Assembly (NCBI GenBank): GCA_963765545.1
Contig: CAVXWW010000004.1
Coordinates: 868,001-932,000 of the forward strand
Direction: 5' to 3'
DNA from: JARRPM01 sp963765545
Lineage (GTDB): Bacteria; Pseudomonadota; Gammaproteobacteria; Pseudomonadales; Halieaceae
DNA length: 64,000 bases
Within the stretch, counting starts at the first letter, position 1, and each line of letters begins with the position of its first letter. Under the pieces are notes generated by a model. That model was not told where the DNA came from, did no database searches, and was given only the letters and a program-made list of their open reading frames with translations. This document shows, piece after piece, positions 42,458-50,048 of the stretch. A program made the translations under genes and the position numbers.

Positions 42458-44426
42458 GCAAAGCCTCGTCACCAGCCCCGGCCACAACCGGGCTGCGCTG
42501 GCGTCGGTAACGCCTGTCGAGCACAGTAGTGAAGGCGCCAACGGCCATCAGGATTGCACCCAGCCACATCCAGCGCACCATTGGCTTGTAGTGCAGACGC
42601 ATCGCCCAGGCCCCCTGCTCTCCAATGGGCTCACCCATGGCCACGTAGAGGTCCCGGAACAATCCGGCGCCAATAGCTGCTTCCGTCATGACCTGGCCGG
42701 TGGCGGTATAACGCCGTTTTTGCGGCGCCAGCCGGGCCACCACTTCGCCGTTGCGGCTCACCTCAAATCGCGCCTCGTCCGCTATAAAATTGGGGCCGCG
42801 CACTGGCGCCAACTCAACAAAACGGAACTCATAACCCGCCAGGACCTCGGTATCGCCAGGGCTCATCTTCAGGTCGTGTTCAATATTGTACTGACTGGTT
42901 GCGACCACGCCGGTGACACAGGCCGCAAAACCCAGGTGGGCGATAAACATACCCCAGTAGCTTGGCGTGACCCGACGCAGCCCTCCCCATAGCGACGAGG
43001 CACCCTTGACGCGAAACCAGAGGTCCTTCAAAAGCCCGATTACCAGCCAGGCGGAAAGCGTCACAGCCAGCGCAACCCATAGATTGTAACTGGCGTTCAT
43101 TAGCGGCAGGGTGAACCCACACAACACGGCGACTACCGCCGGAATGGCCAACTCCGACTGCCAGCGACTCGCTGAATCCTTTTTCCATCTGGCGACCGGG
43201 CCTATACCCATAAACGGAACCAGCAGCGCCATCAACGGTACAAATACCGCATTGAAATACGGCGGCCCCACCGAATACTTGCCCGCGCCCAGGGCATCCA
43301 TGATAAGCGGGAACAGTGTGCCGAACAGCACTGTTATGGTGGCCACCAGAAACACCACGTTATTGCACAGAATCAGCGACTCACGCGACAGCCACCCGAA
43401 GCTGACCCGGCTGGTAACCGCCGGCGCCCGCAGGGCATACAGGGTCAGGGAACCCCCGACTACCAGCGCCAGAAATACCAGTATATACAGACCACGGGCC
43501 GGATCCGTTGCAAAGGCGTGTACCGAGGTGAGCACCCCGGACCGCACCAGGAATGTACCTAACAGGCTCAGGGAAAAAGCAAAAATAGCCAGCAATACGG
43601 TCCAGCTCTTGAACAGGCCGCGCTTCTCCGTTGCCGCCAGTGAATGGACCAGCGCAGTACCTGCCAGCCAGGGCATGAAAGATGCGTTCTCTACCGGGTC
43701 CCAGAACCACCAGCCGCCCCAGCCCAGTTCATAGTAGGCCCACCAGCTGCCCAACATGATTCCAAGGGTCAAAAAAGCCCAGGCCACATTGGTCCAGGGC
43801 CGCGACCAGCGTGCCCAGGAAGCATCGAGCCGCCCACCCAGCAATGCCGCGATAGCGAACGCAAACGCCACTGAAAAGCCAACGTAACCCATGTAGAGAA
43901 GCGGCGGGTGAATGATCAGTCCGGGGTCCTGCAACAGCGGATTGAGGTCGTTACCATCGGCCGGTGTGCCGGGCAAGAGGCGCGCAAACGGGTTGGAGGT
44001 GAGCAGCATGAACGACAGGAAACCGACTCCTATCGCACCCATTACTGACAACACCCTGGACAGCACCAGCAGCGGCAGTTGACTGCTGAAAACGGCCACA
44101 GCGGCTGTCCACCCACTGAGCGTCAGCGCCCACAGCAATAGTGAGCCCTCGTGATTACCCCAGACGGCGGAAAACTTGTAGATCGCAGGCAGCAAGCTAT
44201 TGCTGTTTGCCGCCACCACCTTTACGGAAAAATCATCCTGCAAAAAAGAGACAGTCAGGCAAGCAAAACTGATGGCCACGAAAACAAACAGGCCAATTGC
44301 CAGCCCCGGCGCGAGTGCCATGGCGCGTGTGTTGCGCCGCCAGGCGCCCCAGGCGGGCACGACCATCAGGATAATGGCGAGGCAGAAGCTGATAATCAGG
44401 GCAAAATGGCCAAACTCGGGGATCAT
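42447..44426 (-). CDS. ccmF: Cytochrome c haem lyase subunit CcmF
   Basis: Large inner-membrane protein that, with CcmH, attaches haem to apocytochrome c. 659 residues with about 15 predicted spans. The tryptophan-rich haem-handling motif is ELGWGGWWFWDPVENASFMPW, with flanking conserved histidines in PPLLYMGYVG and TALVHSLA regions. A C-terminal periplasmic domain (about 530-620) precedes the last span. Overlaps ccmE by 4 bases. Confidence 0.96.
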   Translation of the reverse strand: MIPEFGHFALIISFCLAIILMVVPAWGAWRRNTRAMALAPGLAIGLFVFVAISFACLTVSFLQDDFSVKVVAANSNSLLPAIYKFSAVWGNHEGSLLLWALTLSGWTAAVAVFSSQLPLLVLSRVLSVMGAIGVGFLSFMLLTSNPFARLLPGTPADGNDLNPLLQDPGLIIHPPLLYMGYVGFSVAFAFAIAALLGGRLDASWARWSRPWTNVAWAFLTLGIMLGSWWAYYELGWGGWWFWDPVENASFMPWLAGTALVHSLAATEKRGLFKSWTVLLAIFAFSLSLLGTFLVRSGVLTSVHAFATDPARGLYILVFLALVVGGSLTLYALRAPAVTSRVSFGWLSRESLILCNNVVFLVATITVLFGTLFPLIMDALGAGKYSVGPPYFNAVFVPLMALLVPFMGIGPVARWKKDSASRWQSELAIPAVVAVLCGFTLPLMNASYNLWVALAVTLSAWLVIGLLKDLWFRVKGASSLWGGLRRVTPSYWGMFIAHLGFAACVTGVVATSQYNIEHDLKMSPGDTEVLAGYEFRFVELAPVRGPNFIADEARFEVSRNGEVVARLAPQKRRYTATGQVMTEAAIGAGLFRDLYVAMGEPIGEQGAWAMRLHYKPMVRWMWLGAILMAVGAFTTVLDRRYRRQRSPVVAGAGDEALHGA

Positions 44427-44875
44427 TGGGCATTCCCCCTTTCATCGTAGCCCGACTGCTCCAGCGCGGACGCCACCTCCGGTGGCATATAATTCTCATC
44501 GTGCTTCGCCAGCACCTCGCTCGCGACAAACACACCGTCGTCACCCAGTACACCGGATGCCACCGCGCCCTGCCCCTCGTCGAACAGGTCCGGCAGGATA
44601 CCCTCGTAAACCACGGCGACGTTGGCCTGATAATCGGTGAGCATAAACTTCACTTCCAAACTGTCGTCACTGCGTTGCACACTATCGGCCATCACCATAC
44701 CCCCGACCCTGATGGGCTGCCCCAAAGGCGCCTTGCCCTGGGCAATCTCTGCGGGCGGAAAGAACAGGTTGATGTTACCCCGCAGGGCGTACATCACCAG
44801 GCCGGCGGCAGCGCTGGAAAACAGCACCACAAACAGCACCAGGTAAAGCCTTTGTTTGCGCACGGGATGCATCAA
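44423..44875 (-). CDS. ccmE: Cytochrome c maturation haem chaperone CcmE
   Basis: Periplasmic haem carrier anchored in the inner membrane. 150 residues: one span (about 9-29), a beta-barrel OB domain (PIRVGGMVMADSVQR, VEVKF-like EVKFMLTDYQANVAVVYEG), and the covalent haem-binding His125 with Tyr129 in LAKHDENYMPPEV. A flexible acidic tail follows. Overlaps ccmD and ccmF by 4 bases each. Confidence 0.96.
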   Translation of the reverse strand: MMHPVRKQRLYLVLFVVLFSSAAAGLVMYALRGNINLFFPPAEIAQGKAPLGQPIRVGGMVMADSVQRSDDSLEVKFMLTDYQANVAVVYEGILPDLFDEGQGAVASGVLGDDGVFVASEVLAKHDENYMPPEVASALEQSGYDERGNAQ

Positions 44876-45072
44876 TCTACCTCTGTTCTCACTGTAGGAC
44901 CCTGTTGCTGACGCTTTTGTTCCCCTGCCAGTTGGCGCAGGAAGCGCTGCTGGCGCCGCCGCGGAGCGAGCAGTATCAACAGCAATACCAGCAGGGTAAT
45001 GGCATAGGCCGCCCAGACATAACCGCCGTGACCCTCCATGGAGAGAACGTCACTGATGTTTTGAAAGTACAT
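44872..45072 (-). CDS. ccmD: Haem exporter protein CcmD
   Basis: Small inner-membrane component that helps release haem-loaded CcmE from CcmABC. 66 residues with one span (about 18-36, GGYVWAAYAITLLVLLLILLA) and a basic cytoplasmic tail (PRRRQQRFLRQLAGEQKRQ), typical of CcmD. Overlaps ccmC by one base and ccmE by four. Confidence 0.92.
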   Translation of the reverse strand: MYFQNISDVLSMEGHGGYVWAAYAITLLVLLLILLAPRRRQQRFLRQLAGEQKRQQQGPTVRTEVD

Positions 45073-45815
45073 CAGTTGCGCTTCTCCAGTGCGAGTCGCT
45101 TCACCCAGTTCGTTCTGGCCTCACGCTCCAGCAGCTCGGCCCGCATATTCATTAACAGACAGCAGGTGAACAGGGCATAAAAAGCTGCAATCATGAGCAG
45201 CAGCGGGTACAGCATACTGGGGTCGATAGTCGAATCGCCGGTAAACTTGATGGAGGCAGGCTGATGCAAGCTGTACCACCAGTCAACCGACTTGTAGATG
45301 ATAGGGATATTCACCATACCTACCAAGCTCAGTACCGCACAGGCCTTACCCGCTGCCTCCTTATTGTCATAGGCCTCGTAGAGCGCCACAACGCCAAGGT
45401 ACAGGAACAACAGAATCAACATGGACGTGATACGGGCATCCCATACCCACCACGTACCCCAGGTGGGCTTGCCCCATATCGCCCCGGTCACCAGGGCGAT
45501 AAAGGTCAACGCGGCACCAATAGGTGCGCAGGCCTTCATGGCGACATCGGCCATTTTCATGCGCCAGATAAGACTGACCGCACCGGCGATGGCCATTACG
45601 TAATAGCCGGCCAGGGCAACCACCGCCGCCGGCACGTGTATATAAATGATGCGGTAGCTGTTGCCCTGGCGAAAGTCGGGCGCGGTGAACAGCAAGCCCC
45701 ATACCATGCCCACAGCCAGCGCGACGATGGTCAGCGGCAGCAGCCAGCGAAGAATGGTCCCGGCGATGCGATACAGCCACGGCGGGGAACCCAATTTATG
45801 AAAGAATGACCACAT
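45072..45815 (-). CDS. ccmC: Haem exporter/loader CcmC
   Basis: Six-span membrane protein that loads haem onto CcmE. The WWD motif KPTWGTWWVWDARITSMLILLF is present, with conserved histidines in IYIHVPAAVVALAG and YSLHQPAS. I start at MWSFFHKLGSPPWLY (247 residues); the frame is open to 45851 via GTG. No clear ribosome-binding site precedes the ATG, and a TATAAT lies 11 bases upstream. It is 78 bases after ccmB. Confidence 0.93.
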   Translation of the reverse strand: MWSFFHKLGSPPWLYRIAGTILRWLLPLTIVALAVGMVWGLLFTAPDFRQGNSYRIIYIHVPAAVVALAGYYVMAIAGAVSLIWRMKMADVAMKACAPIGAALTFIALVTGAIWGKPTWGTWWVWDARITSMLILLFLYLGVVALYEAYDNKEAAGKACAVLSLVGMVNIPIIYKSVDWWYSLHQPASIKFTGDSTIDPSMLYPLLLMIAAFYALFTCCLLMNMRAELLEREARTNWVKRLALEKRN

Positions 45816-45893
45816 AGGCGCCGCAATTATACAGTGCGCCGTGCCCGCCACAACCGGGCGTTCACTCTTGTCTTGATTTCCCTCAAGCGCGGC

Positions 45894-46592
45894 TCAGGCA
45901 TCGACACTGATCCGCAGTCCCGCGGCTATTGCCAGCGGTGCAAGGGCGATGGCAAGGCACAGCATCGCGGCGATAATCGCCAGGTAGGGCAGCGCTGGCG
46001 CGCCCAGCACAGCGTTCTGCACCGCTGCACTGCCGAAAATGAGAACCGGCATGTAAAAAGGCAGTATCAGCAATGAAATCAACATCCCGCCACGCTTCAA
46101 ACCCACGGTAAGGGCCGCCCCGATCCCCCCCACCAGGCTGAGCACAGCCGTACCCAGCAGCAGGCTTGCGACAAGCGCGCCTATGGCCTGGCCCGGAAGG
46201 TTGATCATGAGGGCAAATACCGGCGACACCAGTGCCAGCAATAACCCCGTTGTCAGCCAGTGCGCACCAATATAGGCCAGCACCGACATGAACAGGGGCT
46301 GGGGTGCCAGCAACAGTTGTTCCAGGCTGCCATCCTCGAAGTCGCTGCGAAACACCGCGTCGGAGGTGAGCAGATTCGACAGCAGGGCAATGATCCACAA
46401 AATACCCGGGGCGAAACCCGCCAGCTGGTCGGGGGCGGGTCCCAGGCCCAGCGGAAACAGCGCTACCACCATGGCGAAGAACAGCAGGGGGTTACCGATC
46501 TCGATCGGCCGCCTGGCTGCCAGCGTCAACTGGCGGCGCAGCAGGGAAAAACAGAAGGCTACAGTGCCAGGTGGGCGCGCAGGGGCACTCAC
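45894..46592 (-). CDS. ccmB: Haem exporter permease CcmB
   Basis: Membrane component of the CcmAB ABC complex that powers haem handover from CcmE. 232 residues with six predicted spans. Family features include RPIEIGNPLLFFAMVVALFPLGLGP near the start and DFEDGSLEQLLLAPQPLFMSVLAY in the coupling region. It is 28 bases after ccmA. Confidence 0.94.
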   Translation of the reverse strand: MSAPARPPGTVAFCFSLLRRQLTLAARRPIEIGNPLLFFAMVVALFPLGLGPAPDQLAGFAPGILWIIALLSNLLTSDAVFRSDFEDGSLEQLLLAPQPLFMSVLAYIGAHWLTTGLLLALVSPVFALMINLPGQAIGALVASLLLGTAVLSLVGGIGAALTVGLKRGGMLISLLILPFYMPVLIFGSAAVQNAVLGAPALPYLAIIAAMLCLAIALAPLAIAAGLRISVDA

Positions 46593-46620
46593 AACGGCAA
46601 ACCCACTGCGCTGACCGGGC

Positions 46621-47238
46621 TCATTGGAGCAAACCCTCGGTCAGGCTGAGCATACGAACATCGTAGTCTACCCGCAGTAGCTGGTGCGATGTCATTACTA
46701 CCGCCCCGCCCCGCTGCACATGCTCCACCAGCAGCGTCTCCAGCTCGGCCACCCCGCCCTTGTCGATCGCAGTGAAAGGTTCATCCAGCAACCACAGGGG
46801 GCAGTGCGACAGGTACAGTCGGGCCAGGTTGACCCTGCGATGCTGACCGGCTGAAAGGGCGTGGCTGGCTACATCCTCGTAACCGTAAAGACCCACTTTT
46901 GCCAACGCCTCCTCTACCTGCTCCTCGCTGTATGCACATTCACCAGCTACATGCCAAAGCAGGTTTTCGCGCGGAGTCAGCAGTGCTTTAACCGCGCTGT
47001 GATGGCCCAGGTACAGCAGGGGGGCGTGGCGCACCACCTGCCCGTCGAACCCGTAGCGAGATAATCCGGCAAGTATTCGCAGCAGGCTGGTCTTACCCGC
47101 GCCATTGGGACCCTCGACCTGCAGCAGGTGACCCGGCAACACGTCGAAGCAAAGATCCCGGAACAATTCCCTGCCACCGCGTTCAAGGCACAGCGATTGA
47201 ACCGCCAGCAGCGGTTCCCCAGCGGCCAGGGGTGACAC
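46621..47238 (-). CDS. ccmA: Haem ABC exporter ATP-binding protein CcmA
   Basis: ATPase of the CcmAB complex. 205 residues with Walker A GPNGAGKTSL, signature region ALSAGQHRRVNLARL (SAGQ in place of SGGQ, normal for CcmA), Walker B LWLLDEPFTAID and MTSHQLL. It starts with GTG at 47238, sharing one base with the ttcA stop (TAGTG), so the ccm operon probably continues from ttcA. The next ATG is too far inside. Confidence 0.93.
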   Translation of the reverse strand: MSPLAAGEPLLAVQSLCLERGGRELFRDLCFDVLPGHLLQVEGPNGAGKTSLLRILAGLSRYGFDGQVVRHAPLLYLGHHSAVKALLTPRENLLWHVAGECAYSEEQVEEALAKVGLYGYEDVASHALSAGQHRRVNLARLYLSHCPLWLLDEPFTAIDKGGVAELETLLVEHVQRGGAVVMTSHQLLRVDYDVRMLSLTEGLLQ

Positions 47239-48110
47239 TAGAGGTTGACTACCTGTATCGCCGGCAGGTAAAGCTCGTCATCACGGCCCACCGCGGCCCC
47301 CTGTGGAACGGCCGGGTCTGCCTGCAGGGAGCCAAAGTCGAACAACTTCCTGTCGCCAAGCTGGGACGGGGCAATGTTGCAGATACTGCGAAAAATGCTT
47401 TCGGTACGGCCGGGATATTCACGCTCCCAGTCGGCCAGCATACGCTTGACCTGCACCCGTTGCAGGTTTTCCTGCGAGCCGCACAGGTTGCAGGGGATGA
47501 TCGGGAACTCCCGGAAGCGCGCATAGCGGTCCAGGTCTTTTTCCTTGCAATAGGCCAGCGGGCGTATCACTACATTCTTGCGGTCGTCACTCAGCAGCTT
47601 GGGGGGCATGGCCTTGAGCTTGCCATTAAAAAACATGTTCAGAAACAGGGTTTCCACGATATCGTCACGGTGGTGGCCCAGGGCGATTTTAGTGGCCCCT
47701 ATATCCTGGGCGAAGCCATACAGGCTGCCACGGCGCAGGCGCGAACACAGGCCGCAGGTCGTTTTGCCCTCGGGGACGACTTCGCGCACGATGCTGTAGG
47801 TGTCTTTTTCCAGCACATAATATGACACCCCCAGTGCCGACAGGTAGGCCGGGAGGACCTCCTCCGGGAATCCCGGTTGCTTCTGGTCCAGGTTCACCGC
47901 GATCAATTCAAAATCCACCGGTGCACTTTTGCGCAGGCTGAGCAGAATATCCAACATTGCGTAGGAATCCTTGCCCCCGGAAACACACACCATCACCCGG
48001 TCACCATGCTCGATCATATTGTAATCGACGATGGCGTTGCCCGCATTGCGCCGCAGGCGCTTTTGCAGCTTATTAAAGTGGGTTTTGTCCTTGCGAGAGA
48101 GTTCTTGCAC
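47238..48110 (-). CDS. ttcA: tRNA 2-thiocytidine(32) synthetase TtcA
   Basis: ATP-dependent iron-sulfur enzyme that thiolates cytidine 32 in certain tRNAs. 290 residues. PP-loop SGGKDS (44-49), Cys119/Cys122 in TTCGLCSRLRRG and Cys207/Cys210 in IPCNLCGSQENLQR match the cluster and catalytic cysteines; GHHRDDIVETLF is also conserved. It diverges from mdh and is followed directly by ccmA. Confidence 0.95.
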   Translation of the reverse strand: MQELSRKDKTHFNKLQKRLRRNAGNAIVDYNMIEHGDRVMVCVSGGKDSYAMLDILLSLRKSAPVDFELIAVNLDQKQPGFPEEVLPAYLSALGVSYYVLEKDTYSIVREVVPEGKTTCGLCSRLRRGSLYGFAQDIGATKIALGHHRDDIVETLFLNMFFNGKLKAMPPKLLSDDRKNVVIRPLAYCKEKDLDRYARFREFPIIPCNLCGSQENLQRVQVKRMLADWEREYPGRTESIFRSICNIAPSQLGDRKLFDFGSLQADPAVPQGAAVGRDDELYLPAIQVVNL

Positions 48111-48219
48111 AGTGCGATCGCTGATATGGGCGGATTAGCCGCGCAGTTTACTCGTTTGGCGCCGGCAGAGTCCAGCGGCCGCCAGTTCCCCGGCGCGCGC
48201 CTTGAAAGTCCGGGCTCGC

Positions 48220-48248
48220 TTGTTTTTTCGCTGAAATGCCATGACAAT
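48220..48248 (+). promoter_or_regulatory. Candidate promoter of mdh
   Basis: TTGTTT (48220-48225), 17 bases, GACAAT (48243-48248; four of six), in the 186-base gap between divergent ttcA and mdh. Leader about 42 bases. Confidence 0.35.
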
Positions 48249-48296
48249 GTGCGCCCCTGATGACATCACCCTAACACCTGTGAGGAACTTTTTCCG

Positions 48297-49277
48297 ATGA
48301 AACAACCCGTTCGCGTTACCGTTACCGGTGCGGCAGGCCAGATTGGCTACGCACTACTGTTCCGCATTGCCTCCGGCGCCATGCTGGGAGACGACCAGCC
48401 CGTGGTCCTGCAACTGCTGGATATCACGCCCGCCATGGAAGCATTGGAAGGGGTGAAAATGGAGCTGGAAGACTGCGCATTCCCCCTGCTGGCGGGTATC
48501 GTCTGCACTGATGATCCCAGTGCAGCATTCAAGGATGCCGACTATGCACTGCTGGTAGGCGCCAGGCCCCGCGGGCCCGGCATGGAGCGTAAAGACCTGC
48601 TGGAGGCCAATGCGGCCATCTTCTCGGTGCAGGGCAAAGCGATCAACGACAGCGCCAGCAAGAACATCAAGGTACTTGTAGTGGGCAACCCGGCGAATAC
48701 CAATGCATTGATAGCCCAGCGCAACGCGCCTGACATAGACCCGCGCAACTTCACCGCCATGACGCGACTGGATCACAACCGCGCAATGACCCAGATCGCC
48801 ATCAAGACTGGCACCACGGTCAATGATGTGACCAACATGACCATATGGGGCAACCACTCGGCGACCCAGTATCCGGACCTGTTTAACGCAAAGGTCAACG
48901 GCAAGGCAGCCATCGAACTGATTGACCAGCAGTGGTATGAGGATGACTTCATTCCCACGGTACAGCAGCGTGGCGCTGCGATCATCAAGGCCCGCGGAGC
49001 CTCTTCAGCCGCCTCGGCCGCCAATGCCGCCATCGGCCATATGCGCAGCTGGGCGCTGGGCACGCAGGGTGATGACTGGGTGTCCATGGGTGTGCACTCA
49101 GATGGTTCATACGACATCGCCGAGGGCCTTATCTACTCATTCCCCTGCCGCTGTGCCGATGGCCAGTGGAGCATTGTGCAGGGCGTAGAAGTGGGCGAGT
49201 TCAGCCGCGCAAAAATGACTGCGACAGAGAAAGAGCTGACGGAAGAGCGCGACGCTGTACAGCATTTGCTGCCCTAG
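48297..49277 (+). CDS. mdh: Malate dehydrogenase
   Basis: NAD-dependent oxidation of malate to oxaloacetate in the TCA cycle. 326 residues of the type close to cytosolic and plant MDH rather than E. coli Mdh. NAD fold VTVTGAAGQIGYALLFRIASG; substrate region GARPRGPGMERKDLL; catalytic-loop equivalents TRLDHNRAMTQIA and WGNHSATQYPD. GAGGAAC lies about 8 bases before the ATG. A strong terminator follows. Confidence 0.96.
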   Translation: MKQPVRVTVTGAAGQIGYALLFRIASGAMLGDDQPVVLQLLDITPAMEALEGVKMELEDCAFPLLAGIVCTDDPSAAFKDADYALLVGARPRGPGMERKDLLEANAAIFSVQGKAINDSASKNIKVLVVGNPANTNALIAQRNAPDIDPRNFTAMTRLDHNRAMTQIAIKTGTTVNDVTNMTIWGNHSATQYPDLFNAKVNGKAAIELIDQQWYEDDFIPTVQQRGAAIIKARGASSAASAANAAIGHMRSWALGTQGDDWVSMGVHSDGSYDIAEGLIYSFPCRCADGQWSIVQGVEVGEFSRAKMTATEKELTEERDAVQHLLP

Positions 49278-49295
49278 GCTTTGCGTTGCTATCCG

Positions 49296-49328
49296 GGCGC
49301 CTGTCATGCATGGCAGGCGCCTTTTCTT
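49296..49328 (+). terminator. Rho-independent terminator of mdh
   Basis: GGCGCCTG (49296-49303), ten-base loop with ATGCAT, CAGGCGCC (49314-49321), then TTTTCTTT. It begins 18 bases past the mdh stop. Confidence 0.88.
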
Positions 49329-49378
49329 TGCGCGACAGCCCTGTTTAAGCAACAGGCGCCCTTCTGTATTGTGGACCG

Positions 49379-49996
49379 ATGACTGATTCTAACGCGCCCA
49401 AGACTTACCACCATGGCAATCTGCGGGCTGAGCTGCTGGACACCGCAATAGCCCAGTTGCGTGCCGGCGACGCAGATGACTTGAGCCTGCGGGCACTGGC
49501 CAGGGCCGTCGGCGTGTCCCAGACCGCGCCCTACCGTCACTTTTCCGACAAGGGAGAATTGCTGGCGGCCATGGCGACCCGGGGCTATCGCGACCTGCTG
49601 GCCGCGCTTCATGCAGCAGGAGACAGAACGCCGGATTGCCCCACCGAGCAACTGGTCGGCTTTGCCCATGCCTACGTGGATTATGCCGCCGGTCAACCAC
49701 AGCTATTCAAACTGATGTTCGGCCCCTCCGTGCAGCCCGCCGAGCACTATCCTGAGCTGCGCGAGGCCAGCCGGGAAACATTTGAACTGGTACAGGCCAT
49801 CCTGCACAGGGGCATGGAGCTGGGTCAGTTTCGCGAGCAGAACTATGTCTACCTGGCCAACGCGGCCTGGGCTGGCATACACGGTCTGGCGACCTTGCGG
49901 GTGGACGCTCCGGAGCTGTTTGAACGCCATATCGACCTGCATCGCCAGGTAGACCTGGGCGTACGCACGTTCATCGACGGGATAAAGACAGCGTGA
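49379..49996 (+). CDS. TetR/AcrR-family transcriptional regulator
   Basis: 205 residues. The N-terminal helix-turn-helix (about 15-60) includes ELLDTAIAQLRAGDADDLSLRALARAVGVSQTAPYRHFSDKGELLAAMA. The C-terminal ligand domain resembles the TetR_C_33/WHG type (YVDYAAGQPQLFKLMFGPS). Ligand and targets unknown. It lies after mdh (behind a terminator) and converges with ybbP, so it has no obvious divergent target gene. Confidence 0.9.
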   Translation: MTDSNAPKTYHHGNLRAELLDTAIAQLRAGDADDLSLRALARAVGVSQTAPYRHFSDKGELLAAMATRGYRDLLAALHAAGDRTPDCPTEQLVGFAHAYVDYAAGQPQLFKLMFGPSVQPAEHYPELREASRETFELVQAILHRGMELGQFREQNYVYLANAAWAGIHGLATLRVDAPELFERHIDLHRQVDLGVRTFIDGIKTA

Positions 49997-50048
49997 GCTG
50001 CCATGCCTCGCGGCACCTCCCCTCCCCGCTTCAACTCTGCGCCATCAA

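Noticed and set aside
45826..45831. Perfect TATAAT on the minus strand 11 bases before ccmC
   Set aside because: It would give a nearly leaderless ccmC transcript with a poor -35 (TTGTGG at 16 bases). ccmC sits inside a continuous operon, so chance is more likely.
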